NCBI GenBank assembly: GCA_045649415.1
Contig: JAZRPY010000014.1
Coordinates: forward strand, 124,001 to 188,000
Reading direction: 5' to 3'
From: CAKSQL01 sp045649415
GTDB taxonomy: Bacteria; Bacillota; Clostridia; UBA1381
DNA length: 64,000 bases
Below the pieces are notes generated by a model that had not been told where the DNA came from, did not search any database, and worked only from the letters and a program-made list of their open reading frames with translations. This document shows, in pieces, positions 17,994 to 25,312 of this stretch; position 1 is the stretch's first letter, and each line of letters opens with the position of its first letter. The position numbers and the translations under genes are program-made.

Positions 17994-18443
17994 ATGGAAA
18001 TTTTACCAATTTCTCAGCAGGATGCAAAGAGTCTTGCTGAACTTGACAAAGAGTGTTTTAGTGTCCCTTGGTCTCAAAAATCCTTTGTTGACGAATGCAA
18101 TAATAAGATAGCAACCTATTTTGTGGCAAAGGAAAATGGTGAGGTTATTGGATATGGTGGATTTTGGCATGTGGCAGATGAGGGAGATATAACCAATATC
18201 GCAGTAGCACCAATCCACAGACGAAAGGGAGTTGCCTCAAGAATTTTGGAGGAAATGATAAAAACTGCAAACCAAAAGAAGCTATCCCTTCTGACTCTGG
18301 AGGTGAGGGAATCCAACATCGCTGCAATTGCTTTATACGAGGGCTTTGGCTTTGAGAAAATAGGTAAAAGAAAGAATTACTACACAAATCCCAAAGAGGA
18401 TGCTTTGATTATGACACTATATTTTGGAGGTATATATGAGTAA
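17994..18443 (+). CDS. rimI: Ribosomal protein S18 alanine N-acetyltransferase
   Basis: 149-aa GNAT enzyme. Acetyl-CoA site: ITNIAVAPIHRRKGVASRIL (RRKGVA is the Q/RxxGxG/A motif). Then LEVRESNIAAIALYEGFGFEKIGKRKNYY, the RimI-type C-terminal block. Its 3' end overlaps tsaD by 8 nt, a rimI-tsaD arrangement common in Firmicutes. Members acetylate the N-terminal Ala of S18 and some act on other proteins. Confidence 0.9.
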   Translation: MEILPISQQDAKSLAELDKECFSVPWSQKSFVDECNNKIATYFVAKENGEVIGYGGFWHVADEGDITNIAVAPIHRRKGVASRILEEMIKTANQKKLSLLTLEVRESNIAAIALYEGFGFEKIGKRKNYYTNPKEDALIMTLYFGGIYE

Positions 18444-19443
18444 GCTTATACTTGGAATAGAAAGTTCCTGTGACGAAACTGCAGCAGCAGTTGTGAAGGA
18501 CGGACGGGAGGTTTTATCAAACATTATAAATACCCAGATAGAAACCCATAAGCTATATGGTGGAGTAGTGCCTGAAATTGCATCGAGAAAGCATATTGAA
18601 AGCATTGATGTGGTTGTTGATGAGGCGCTTGATAAAGCAGGGGTTACAATTGATGATATTGATGCTATTGCAGTTACCTATGGTCCCGGACTTGTTGGAG
18701 CTTTGCTGGTGGGCGTTTCTTTTGCAAAGGCTTATGCTTATGCATTAAAAAAGCCATTGGTTGGAGTTCATCATATTAAGGGACATATAATGGCGAACTT
18801 TATTGCACATCCCGAGTTTGAGCCACCTTTTGTATGTCTTGTGGCATCGGGTGGACATAGCCATATTGTAGAGGTCAAGGACTATAATAATCTGGAGATA
18901 TTGGCAAGAACAAGGGACGATGCAGCAGGGGAGGCATTTGATAAAATTGCAAGAGTTCTTGGCTTAGGATATCCGGGTGGACCATTGATTGATAAGCTTG
19001 CAAAGGAGGGAAATCCTGAAGCGTGGAAGTTCCCGAGGGTTAGAATGGATAATGACTCGTTGGATTTTAGCTTTAGTGGAGTTAAAACTGCAGTTATCAA
19101 TCATCTGCATAAGGCAGAGCAGAATGGTGAAGAGGTTAATAAGGCTGATGTTGCGGCAAGCTTTCAGGCAGCAGTTACTGATGTTTTATGTGAGCACACA
19201 ATTGATGCTGCCATCAAGGCTGATTCAAAAATAATTGCATTGGCAGGTGGAGTTGCGTCCAATTCCCAGTTAAGAGAAAAAATGTCGGAGATGAGTAAAA
19301 ATTATGGTATAAAGGTTGTTTTCCCACCACCTGTTTTGTGTACTGACAATGCCGCAATGATTGCTTGTGCAGGATATTATAATTATATAAACGGGGATAC
19401 TATGGATTTGACCTTGAATGCAGTTCCGTCATTACAGCTTTAA
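18436..19443 (+). CDS. tsaD: tRNA N6-adenosine threonylcarbamoyltransferase TsaD
   Basis: 335-aa Kae1/TsaD ATPase-fold protein that transfers the threonylcarbamoyl group to A37. Visible motifs: GIESSCDETAAAVV, metal-binding His pair in GVHHIKGHIMANF, SGGHSHIV, DAAGEAFDKIARVLGLGYPG, and ALAGGVASNSQLR. The ATG at 18436 has TGGAGG 5 nt upstream and overlaps the rimI stop, implying coupled translation. TsaB and TsaE, its usual partners, are not in the window. A strong terminator follows. Confidence 0.96.
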   Translation: MSKLILGIESSCDETAAAVVKDGREVLSNIINTQIETHKLYGGVVPEIASRKHIESIDVVVDEALDKAGVTIDDIDAIAVTYGPGLVGALLVGVSFAKAYAYALKKPLVGVHHIKGHIMANFIAHPEFEPPFVCLVASGGHSHIVEVKDYNNLEILARTRDDAAGEAFDKIARVLGLGYPGGPLIDKLAKEGNPEAWKFPRVRMDNDSLDFSFSGVKTAVINHLHKAEQNGEEVNKADVAASFQAAVTDVLCEHTIDAAIKADSKIIALAGGVASNSQLREKMSEMSKNYGIKVVFPPPVLCTDNAAMIACAGYYNYINGDTMDLTLNAVPSLQL

Positions 19444-19453
19444 TAGATTTGAA

Positions 19454-19484
19454 AAAATACAACCCACAGGTTGTATTTTTTTTG
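19454..19484 (+). terminator. Terminator after tsaD
   Basis: Hairpin AAAATACAACC-CACA-GGTTGTATTTT followed directly by more T residues. It closes the plus-strand run that begins at the cupin/GIY-YIG gene. Confidence 0.9.
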
Positions 19485-19565
19485 AATCAGGACAACAAGA
19501 TAGTTTTAAAACTAAAAATATCCATCATAAATTAGTGGTAGATAAATATTTATGGGGGATTTTTT

Positions 19566-20261
19566 ATGTTTAATTTTTTAATGAGCCTTGTAAACAATCT
19601 TTTATTCTTTATAGGCTATGTGAGTGGGGGAGGGAGCTTTCCGAAGCCTTTGACAGAGGAGGAGGAAAGAGAGTGCCTTGAAAAAATGGCAAATGGGGAT
19701 ACTAAGGCTAAGAATATACTCATTGAGCATAATTTAAGACTTGTGGCACATATAGCTAAAAAATATAGTAATGACAACAACTCAGAGGATTTGATATCCA
19801 TAGGTACAATAGGACTTATAAAGGGTATAAACACTTTCAATAAGGATAAAAATCCAAAGCTTGTTACTTATATTGCAAGATGTATTGAAAATGAAGTGCT
19901 TATGTATTTAAGAAGCTTAAAAAAACAAGGCCTTGAAATATCAATTGATGAGTGCATCGGCACAGATAAGGAAGGGAATAATATGTCCTTTGCCGACATT
20001 CTGCCCTCGGAGGACGAGGATATTGCCGACAGTATCTCTGCAAAGTGTGACAGAGAGGTGTTGAGAACAATTATGGAGAGGGTACTGAAAAAAAGTGAGT
20101 ATGACATTTTGTGCTGGAGATATGGAATGGATGACACTCCCAGAAAAACTCAAAAAGAGGTTGCAAAGATATTGGGAATAAGCAGGTCGTATGTGTCGAG
20201 AATAGAAAAAAAGGCGTTACAAAAGCTCTATAATGTGCTGAAGGATTTGGATATAAGATAG
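19566..20261 (+). CDS. sigK: RNA polymerase sporulation sigma factor SigK, with pro-sequence
   Basis: 231-aa sigma-70 factor. Residues 1-20 are a hydrophobic pro-peptide (NFLMSLVNNLLFFIGYVSGG) that holds the precursor at the membrane until SpoIVFB cleaves it. FPKPLTEEEE then starts the mature part. Region 2: NLRLVAHIAKKY, EDLISIGTIGLIKGI and YIARCIENE. Region 4: TQKEVAKILGISRSYVSRIEKKA. The gene is continuous, unlike Bacillus subtilis and some Clostridioides strains where a skin element splits it. SigK directs late mother-cell genes (coat, cortex). The start has GGGGGA 6-7 nt upstream. An XRE/ImmA pair lies immediately downstream on the other strand. Confidence 0.94.
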   Translation: MFNFLMSLVNNLLFFIGYVSGGGSFPKPLTEEEERECLEKMANGDTKAKNILIEHNLRLVAHIAKKYSNDNNSEDLISIGTIGLIKGINTFNKDKNPKLVTYIARCIENEVLMYLRSLKKQGLEISIDECIGTDKEGNNMSFADILPSEDEDIADSISAKCDREVLRTIMERVLKKSEYDILCWRYGMDDTPRKTQKEVAKILGISRSYVSRIEKKALQKLYNVLKDLDIR

Positions 20262-20263
20262 AA

Positions 20264-20306
20264 AATGCCGAGAACTAAAAGATATTGTTCTCGGCATTAT
20301 TTTTTT
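20264..20306. terminator. Bidirectional terminator between sigK and the ImmA-like gene
   Basis: Arms AATGCCGAGAAC (20264-20275) and GTTCTCGGCATT (20287-20298). The plus strand continues with ATTTTTTT; the minus strand continues with the weaker TTCTATC. The minus-strand gene ends inside the hairpin. Confidence 0.85.
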
Positions 20307-20809
20307 AAAAAATTATTTTCAGGTGGAATTCCGATTTTGAAATTATCACCCCTGTAGTTCATATTGGCAAGCTTTATTCCTATGAGGTTGATATCTGTAT
20401 TAAGCCTTTTTGCAATCTGCCCCATATCATAGCCATAGGAAATTGCGAGCTCCTTTATGTCCTTGTCAGAAATGAGCAAATCAGCAGCAAACATATTTGC
20501 CTCATATTCGCAGCGACCTTCCATATCATATAGAGTAAATTCACGAAAAATTTTGTTCTTCGCAAATTCTCTGTGTAGCATATCGTGTCCAAGCTCGTGG
20601 GCACAAACTATCCTTTGTTTTTCAGGGGATAAATTTGAGTTTATAATAATTATTCGCTTTCTTTTAATTATGGTGTACATTCCTTTAAGGTCCTTAAAGT
20701 CTTTTGAAATCACCATAACGCCAGCGTCATTTGCAATTTTGAATGGGTCGCAGGTGTTATATTTTCTTATGAGAAAGCCAACCTTTTGATGAATTTTATC
20801 TGCAAACAT
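20297..20809 (-). CDS. ImmA/IrrE-type metallopeptidase
   Basis: 170-aa protein with the zinc-peptidase motif AHELGHDMLHRE (HExxH) at about residues 70-81 and the downstream CEYEANMFAADLLI helix that supplies the third ligand. Members cleave XRE repressors; ImmA of ICEBs1 cleaves ImmR. Its partner is the XRE gene just upstream (12-nt gap), giving the usual ImmR-ImmA order. No integrase or other mobile-element gene is adjacent, so it may be a relic or a domesticated switch. Confidence 0.85.
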   Translation of the reverse strand: MFADKIHQKVGFLIRKYNTCDPFKIANDAGVMVISKDFKDLKGMYTIIKRKRIIIINSNLSPEKQRIVCAHELGHDMLHREFAKNKIFREFTLYDMEGRCEYEANMFAADLLISDKDIKELAISYGYDMGQIAKRLNTDINLIGIKLANMNYRGDNFKIGIPPENNFLKK

Positions 20810-20820
20810 ATTTAAATTCC

Positions 20821-21219
20821 TTAGTTCTTCTTGGATGAATATTTTAGATTTTCTTGCTTGACTGCAAAGTACGCTTCGGATATTGCCTTCATTGCAGCAT
20901 CAATATCGGAGTCGGGGAGAGTGCCGCCTGCAAAAAGGCCACAAACACTGTCAACCAATTGAGAAATGTCACGAACTGCTTCGTTACCACCCTTCTCATA
21001 AGCATCAATCAAAAGCTCCTCGTCCTCAGTTAAAAGATAATTCACATCTACATCAAAGACCTTTGCAAGCTTATAATAGATTTCTCTTTGTTTTGGGTGC
21101 ATATTGGAAATTTCATAGTTCTGGATTGTTCTTTTTGATACACCAACCAATTCTGCAAGCTGGTCCTGATTAAGCTTTGCCTTTTTTCTCAAATCTTTTA
21201 TTTTTCCGCCAAATTTCAT
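20821..21219 (-). CDS. XRE family transcriptional regulator (ImmR-like)
   Basis: 132 aa. The N-terminal helix-turn-helix is GGKIKDLRKKAKLNQDQLAELVGVSKRTIQNYE (about 4-37), followed by a helical C-terminal region. The start is the ATG at 21219 (GGAGG 9 nt upstream); an in-frame GTG at 21234 lies on the Shine-Dalgarno. It probably represses its own promoter, whose -35 is 5 nt from a perfect palindrome (21308-21328), and is inactivated by the downstream ImmA-like peptidase. Confidence 0.85.
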   Translation of the reverse strand: MKFGGKIKDLRKKAKLNQDQLAELVGVSKRTIQNYEISNMHPKQREIYYKLAKVFDVDVNYLLTEDEELLIDAYEKGGNEAVRDISQLVDSVCGLFAGGTLPDSDIDAAMKAISEAYFAVKQENLKYSSKKN

Positions 21220-21273
21220 TTTAAAAACCTCCACAAAGTTTTATGTGAAATTATATTTCATATTCATATTTAC

Positions 21274-21302
21274 ATTTTACAACATTTTTCGCCTTTTGTC
21301 AA
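21274..21302 (-). promoter_or_regulatory. Promoter of the XRE-ImmA pair
   Basis: Minus strand: TTGACA (21297-21302), 17-nt spacer, TAAAAT (21274-21279). Confidence 0.82.
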
Positions 21303-21307
21303 CATTT

Positions 21308-21328
21308 TTTTCGTTTGACATACGAAAA
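21308..21328. promoter_or_regulatory. Operator-like palindrome between the XRE gene and tRNA-Gly
   Basis: Perfect inverted repeat TTTTCGT (21308-21314), 7-nt centre TTGACAT, ACGAAAA (21322-21328). The centre is the -35 box of the tRNA promoter, and the left arm ends 5 nt from the -35 of the XRE promoter. It is the likely binding site of the XRE protein (inference). Confidence 0.6.
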
Positions 21329-21342
21329 CTTGAGAGCATAAT
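21315..21342 (+). promoter_or_regulatory. Promoter of tRNA-Gly
   Basis: TTGACA (21315-21320), 16-nt spacer, CATAAT (21337-21342), about 47 nt upstream of the tRNA. Confidence 0.6.
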
Positions 21343-21388
21343 GAATATAGCTTAAACAAAAGCACTATTTAATAATAAAATTTAATAT

Positions 21389-21463
21389 GCAGATGTAGTT
21401 TAGTGGTAAAATATTAGCTTCCCAACGCTTAAGTTACGGGTTCGATTCCCGCCATCTGCTCCA
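21389..21463 (+). tRNA. tRNA-Gly (anticodon CCC), with irregular anticodon arm
   Basis: 75-nt cloverleaf with encoded CCA. The acceptor GCAGATG pairs with CATCTGC, discriminator T. The D arm GTTT/AAAT has loop AGTGGTA. The T arm ACGGG-TTCGATT-CCCGC has one A-C mismatch at its base. The anticodon region TTAGC-TTCCCAAC-GCTTA resembles the standard TTCCCAA loop of tRNA-Gly(CCC) but has one extra C, giving an 8-nt loop, plus a T-T mismatch in the stem. It is either a functional variant or a decaying gene. Only the primary sequence was inspected. Confidence 0.8.
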
Positions 21464-21464
21464 T

Positions 21465-21507
21465 GAAAACGGGATAATTTTACTATTGGTAAAATTGTCC
21501 CATTTTC
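21465..21507. repeat. Long imperfect hairpin directly after tRNA-Gly
   Basis: Arms of 19 nt (21465-21483 and 21489-21507) around the loop TATTG. On the plus-strand RNA there is one C-A mismatch and one U-G wobble. No T-tract follows, so it is not an ordinary intrinsic terminator. It may protect or help process the tRNA 3' end. Confidence 0.6.
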
Positions 21508-21514
21508 AGTGATA

Positions 21515-21556
21515 AAAATCCCATCACCTTTTGAAAAAAGTGATGGGATTTTCTTT
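21515..21556. terminator. Bidirectional terminator between tRNA-Gly and the ABC-2 operon
   Basis: Arms AAAATCCCATCAC (21515-21527) and GTGATGGGATTTT (21540-21552). T-rich sequence follows on both strands. Confidence 0.85.
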
Positions 21557-23588
21557 ATTGTATAACAAAATCAGGCAATTTTTCATCCGACAGGTCAATT
21601 TCAACACTAAAGGCGTTGTTATTGTCTAAATAGAAAATCATACTGGCGTCGGGGTCCGAAATCGTCGGGAAATTATCTATATATTCATATAGCATTTTTA
21701 TCCTGTCAGGCTGCTCAACCACCATTACATTTGACGATAGGGGTATCTTTATATCCATTTTATATAAATCATCAATGCTGATTGCTTCTGCTGTGGGCAT
21801 CATATTTTCGTCGTAGTATTCAATATGTACAAATTTGATGTCCTCTGCTTTTGGAAGCATATCGTAAAATCCAAGCTCATCTAACAGGGCAATGGTATTT
21901 TTGTAGTCTTCTCTCACATGATAATTTTCTGTGATTTCAGGCAGCTTATCCTCAGGAACAGGTGCTCCATCCTCATAGAATGCAGGACGGGTGTAGGTGA
22001 GCCTGATGGTTGTAAGAGCAGGGGTGCGACGAGCAAAATTCTCATAATCTGTTGCCTTTGTATCCTCTGAAAGAGCCCATAGGAATTTGTTTATTATCTC
22101 GGTATCGTCCTTGAAAAAATCTAAATCAACATCCTTTCTTGAGTCATGAATCTTCATCTGCTCATAGTTCTTTTCCTGAGGTGATAGGATTGGGAAGTAT
22201 ATCCTTCTCATATTCTCCGACTCAATAATAGGCTCTAATTCAGGCTTATGAGTTGAATAGTCTATAGTATATTCTCTCACAATTCTCTTTCCGTTGTTAA
22301 GCTCATAGGCAAGGGTTATATTTGAGGTATTATAGGAGTAGTTATTCTTAGTTGTTCTTTCCTCTATAAGCCTTTGGTGTAGTTTAATTATATTTTCTAT
22401 GTCCTCTTTTGATTGGAAGTTACGATTTTCAGACTCATATTTTATTTTTTCTCCGTCGTTTGTATATGTGTATCTAACCCCTGTGTTCACATTGTTTTCA
22501 AAGAGAACAGACTCGATTTTATCAAGCTTGGGAATTCGTCTTTCAAAGCCTATAATATCAAGCTGGAAGAATAACTGCAACACACAAACTGCCAATGAAA
22601 AGATTATAACGGGTTTATATAGCTTTTTAACCCTGAAGCTTTTCTTAACAATCATCTGTGCGGCAATAACTCCCACAACACCAAGAGGTATTAAAAAGAG
22701 AATGTTTTTAATGTTGGTGAGTTCAGATAAATATGCATAGCCTGCCGCACCTATAATAATTGCAACTCCGTAGATGAATATGGGGTGAAGCTTTGGAAAT
22801 GCCACAACCTCTCCCGAATTTTCCAATTTCCTTATCCTATATAGGAAATAAGCAAGAATAGCAAAAAGGAGTATCAAAATTATATATTTCAATATGTTTG
22901 AGGGATGGTTTATAAAGCCATCAGGGAATACATAGAGAAAATCTGTAATTACTAAATTAGTGCCTCTCTTGTAGCCATATAATTGCTGAGAGCAGAAAAA
23001 GTCAACAAATATCTCTGCAATTACAGGGAGAACTGCAAATGAATATGTAAACACAACTGCTGCAATTGAATTTCCTGTGAGCATAGAAACTGCTGCTGCA
23101 AAGGTGTAGGATATAAATGCGTACAACAGATATATGCCTGCAAGGATAAATAAATGGTTTACTAAAAATGAATTCCTGATGTTATCGTTTAATCTGAACA
23201 ATAGCATTATTATCACATTTATAACAATCGGAAGAGCTATCATCACACTACTGCTGAAAAAATGCGACATAAAGAACTTCAAGCGTGTCACAGGCAGTCC
23301 GTGAAGGCAAGCAACTGAATTTGATGAATTCAAGTATGAAAAGGTCAGTATTGCCAGAAATGGCGGAAACACAAAGGCAAAGAAAAATGCACCAAAGCTG
23401 CGACCATGAATTCGTGAGTATAAAAATTCATTCGGTATCTCTAATGTGCTTCTGTCCCACATTGCATAAACATAAATGAAGGTAAAGAACAGGGCAATAA
23501 AAAGTGTATTCAATGCCGAAATCCACCAGAAGCGTTTAAAATCTGATTTTACTACGCTTTTGTTATAGGATAATATTTTCAAACTCAT
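21555..23588 (-). CDS. ABC transporter permease (ABC-2 type) with large soluble domain
   Basis: 677-aa membrane protein. Six or more transmembrane helices occur in the first half (about 25-345, e.g. IFVDFF and YIILILLFAILAYFL), then a soluble region of about 330 residues rich in charged residues. The topology fits ABC-2 permeases of the YtrC/YtrD type, where the soluble part is usually extracytoplasmic. The ATG at 23588 is preferred because GGAGG is 8 nt upstream. It overlaps the ATPase gene by 26 nt and is the third gene of a GntR-ATPase-permease operon. The substrate is unknown. Confidence 0.75.
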   Translation of the reverse strand: MSLKILSYNKSVVKSDFKRFWWISALNTLFIALFFTFIYVYAMWDRSTLEIPNEFLYSRIHGRSFGAFFFAFVFPPFLAILTFSYLNSSNSVACLHGLPVTRLKFFMSHFFSSSVMIALPIVINVIIMLLFRLNDNIRNSFLVNHLFILAGIYLLYAFISYTFAAAVSMLTGNSIAAVVFTYSFAVLPVIAEIFVDFFCSQQLYGYKRGTNLVITDFLYVFPDGFINHPSNILKYIILILLFAILAYFLYRIRKLENSGEVVAFPKLHPIFIYGVAIIIGAAGYAYLSELTNIKNILFLIPLGVVGVIAAQMIVKKSFRVKKLYKPVIIFSLAVCVLQLFFQLDIIGFERRIPKLDKIESVLFENNVNTGVRYTYTNDGEKIKYESENRNFQSKEDIENIIKLHQRLIEERTTKNNYSYNTSNITLAYELNNGKRIVREYTIDYSTHKPELEPIIESENMRRIYFPILSPQEKNYEQMKIHDSRKDVDLDFFKDDTEIINKFLWALSEDTKATDYENFARRTPALTTIRLTYTRPAFYEDGAPVPEDKLPEITENYHVREDYKNTIALLDELGFYDMLPKAEDIKFVHIEYYDENMMPTAEAISIDDLYKMDIKIPLSSNVMVVEQPDRIKMLYEYIDNFPTISDPDASMIFYLDNNNAFSVEIDLSDEKLPDFVIQ

Positions 23589-24462
23589 ATCCAAGACCTC
23601 CTAACTCATAAATAAATACTTCCTCTAAGGTGAGAGGTAAAATGTCGCAGATAAGGGGAGAGGTGTATCCGATATTTTTTAATATTTCCTCGCTGTTTCC
23701 CTTAACAATCAACATATATACACTGCCGAATTGCTCCGTATGGAGAATGTCAAGACTACTTTTGAGTGCTTCGGGAAGCTCATGGTTATATGCTAATTGG
23801 ATTTTGTGTATGTTACCCTTCACATCATCCAACGCCTTTTCAAGAACCACTCTACCCTGATGCATAATTCCCACATGGTCGCACACATCTTCAAGCTCTC
23901 TCAGGTTATGGCTTGACACTAAAACAGTTGTTCCCCGTTCGGTGACATCCTGAAGCATAATTCTCCACACATTTCTACGCATAACAGGGTCTAAGCCGTC
24001 CACAGGCTCATCTAAAAGCATAATTTTTGGCATTGCAGATACTGATAGCCAGAATGCAACCTGTTTTTGCATTCCTTTGGATAGCCTTTTAACTCGCTTT
24101 GTTAGGTCAATTTTAAATATTTCCTTCAATGCATAAAATCTGTCCCAGCTCCAGTTGGGGTAGATGTTGGCATAGTAGTCTGCCATATCCTTGATTGAGT
24201 ATGTAGAAAAATAGAAAAGGTCGTCACTTATCAAAACCAAATCATTTTTTATGAGAGCGTTTTCAAACACGGGTTCGGAATTCATTTTTATTTCTCCACT
24301 GTCCTGAGTATAAATTCCTGAGAGAATTTTAATCAATGTAGTTTTACCGGCACCGTTAGGACCAATAAGTCCATAAACTGAGCCTTGGGATACATTGAGA
24401 GTAACCATATCAAGTGCCTTGAATTTATCAAAGCTTTTTGTGAGATTTGATACCTTAATCAT
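23563..24462 (-). CDS. ABC transporter ATP-binding protein (YtrB-like)
   Basis: 299-aa ATPase. Walker A GPNGAGKTT (about 35), a weak signature RLSKGMQKQ (about 135), Walker B KIMLLDEPVDGLDP (about 155) and H-loop VSSHNL. The MQKQ-type signature and C-terminal extension are those of YtrB/BcrA-like exporters. In Bacillus, the ytr operon responds to cell-wall antibiotics through the GntR repressor YtrA; the same layout here suggests an envelope-stress role (inference). Confidence 0.88.
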   Translation of the reverse strand: MIKVSNLTKSFDKFKALDMVTLNVSQGSVYGLIGPNGAGKTTLIKILSGIYTQDSGEIKMNSEPVFENALIKNDLVLISDDLFYFSTYSIKDMADYYANIYPNWSWDRFYALKEIFKIDLTKRVKRLSKGMQKQVAFWLSVSAMPKIMLLDEPVDGLDPVMRRNVWRIMLQDVTERGTTVLVSSHNLRELEDVCDHVGIMHQGRVVLEKALDDVKGNIHKIQLAYNHELPEALKSSLDILHTEQFGSVYMLIVKGNSEEILKNIGYTSPLICDILPLTLEEVFIYELGGLGYEFENIIL

Positions 24463-24465
24463 TTA

Positions 24466-24837
24466 TTATTCATTCCTTTCTTTAATATTATTAAGATGCT
24501 TTATAATGTCCTCTTTTTTGATTTTAGAATATAGCATCTTTGATATAAGTCGATCTAATTTCTCGTACAACTGATTTTCGTCAATGCTTTTTATTATTGT
24601 AGATGGGGATGACACAAAACAACCACAGGCTCGTTTTGAGTATATATATCCTTCTGCCTCCAAATCCTTATATGCCTTCTGGATTGTGTTGGGATTGATT
24701 GCAAGATTTGATGCCAGCTCTCTAACCGACGGAAGCTTTTCCTCTTCCTTTAAGACTCCTAAAATAATCAATTCCTTTATATTGTCTTTTATCTGCTCAT
24801 ATATTGGCTTTGTACCCCGATAATCTAATTTGAACAT
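24466..24837 (-). CDS. GntR family regulator, short YtrA subfamily
   Basis: 123-aa protein. The winged helix is YRGTKPIYEQIKDNIKELI, then LPSVRELASNLAINPNTIQKAYKDLEAEGYI (about 35-65), plus a short C-terminal dimerisation tail typical of YtrA rather than of FadR or HutC types. The start is the ATG at 24837 with AGGAGGG upstream. It leads the operon with the two ABC genes and probably represses it through the palindrome over its -10 box. Confidence 0.9.
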   Translation of the reverse strand: MFKLDYRGTKPIYEQIKDNIKELIILGVLKEEEKLPSVRELASNLAINPNTIQKAYKDLEAEGYIYSKRACGCFVSSPSTIIKSIDENQLYEKLDRLISKMLYSKIKKEDIIKHLNNIKERNE

Positions 24838-24854
24838 ATTGTCCCTCCTTTCAT

Positions 24855-24905
24855 CTGTATTATCTGTACTACTACATATAATACAGTAAAAATGTGATTT
24901 GTCAA
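24855..24905 (-). promoter_or_regulatory. Promoter and operator of the GntR-ABC operon
   Basis: Minus strand: -35 TTGACA (24900-24905), 16-nt spacer, -10 TATTAT (24878-24883). A perfect inverted repeat CTGTATTAT (24855-24863), 14-nt gap, ATAATACAG (24878-24886) covers the -10 box and start region, as expected for autorepression by a YtrA-type GntR protein. Confidence 0.78.
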
Positions 24906-24971
24906 TAGTTTTCAAAAAAATAATTTAATTTAAGAAAATGTAAGGTGTCAGCAAAAAAATATTGAATGCAT

Positions 24972-25000
24972 TAAAAAAAGCTCCATCATAAGATGGAGCC
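24972..25000 (-). terminator. Terminator of the HPr-like gene
   Basis: Stem GCTCCATC / GATGGAGC (24980-24999). On the minus strand it is followed by TTTTTTTAA. Confidence 0.88.
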
Positions 25001-25009
25001 ATAAACAGC

Positions 25010-25240
25010 TTATTCAATAATAAATCTTTTAAGTTCATCAATGAAAGCGTCGCAGTCGTTACTGTGAACCTCTACCTTGATTGGCTTTGATAAATTCAAG
25101 CTGAATATACCCATAATTGATTTTGCATCAACAACATATCTGCCTGATGTTAAATCCACATCGAAGTCGTACTTTGAAACAATATTAACAAAGTCCTTTA
25201 CATCATTGATTGAGTTTAGTATTAAATTAAATGTCTTCAT
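25010..25240 (-). CDS. HPr-like protein lacking the phospho-acceptor histidine
   Basis: 76 aa, HPr fold. VSKYDFDVDL and AKSIMGIFSLNLSK align with the SKYDADV and LKSIMGVMSLGIAK blocks of HPr, so the regulatory Ser46 equivalent is kept. The N-terminal GIHARPA loop is replaced by SINDVKD: no His15 and no Arg17. It therefore cannot relay phosphate from PTS Enzyme I and resembles Crh in logic. A regulatory role through HPr kinase is an inference. The start is the ATG at 25240, with GGAGG 9 nt upstream. Monocistronic. Confidence 0.8.
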   Translation of the reverse strand: MKTFNLILNSINDVKDFVNIVSKYDFDVDLTSGRYVVDAKSIMGIFSLNLSKPIKVEVHSNDCDAFIDELKRFIIE

Positions 25241-25277
25241 AAAAATTACCTCCAAAATATAGACTTAATCTATCTAT

Positions 25278-25306
25278 ATAATACAACTTTATTTGAATTT
25301 AGTCAA
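25278..25306 (-). promoter_or_regulatory. Promoter of the HPr-like gene
   Basis: Minus strand: TTGACT (25301-25306), 17-nt spacer, TATTAT (25278-25283). Confidence 0.8.
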
Positions 25307-25312
25307 TACCTA

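Noticed and set aside
19490..19565. Sigma-E/sigma-K promoter in front of sigK
   Set aside because: A CATAAATTA box is present, but no -35 element lies at an acceptable distance, so I do not report a promoter.
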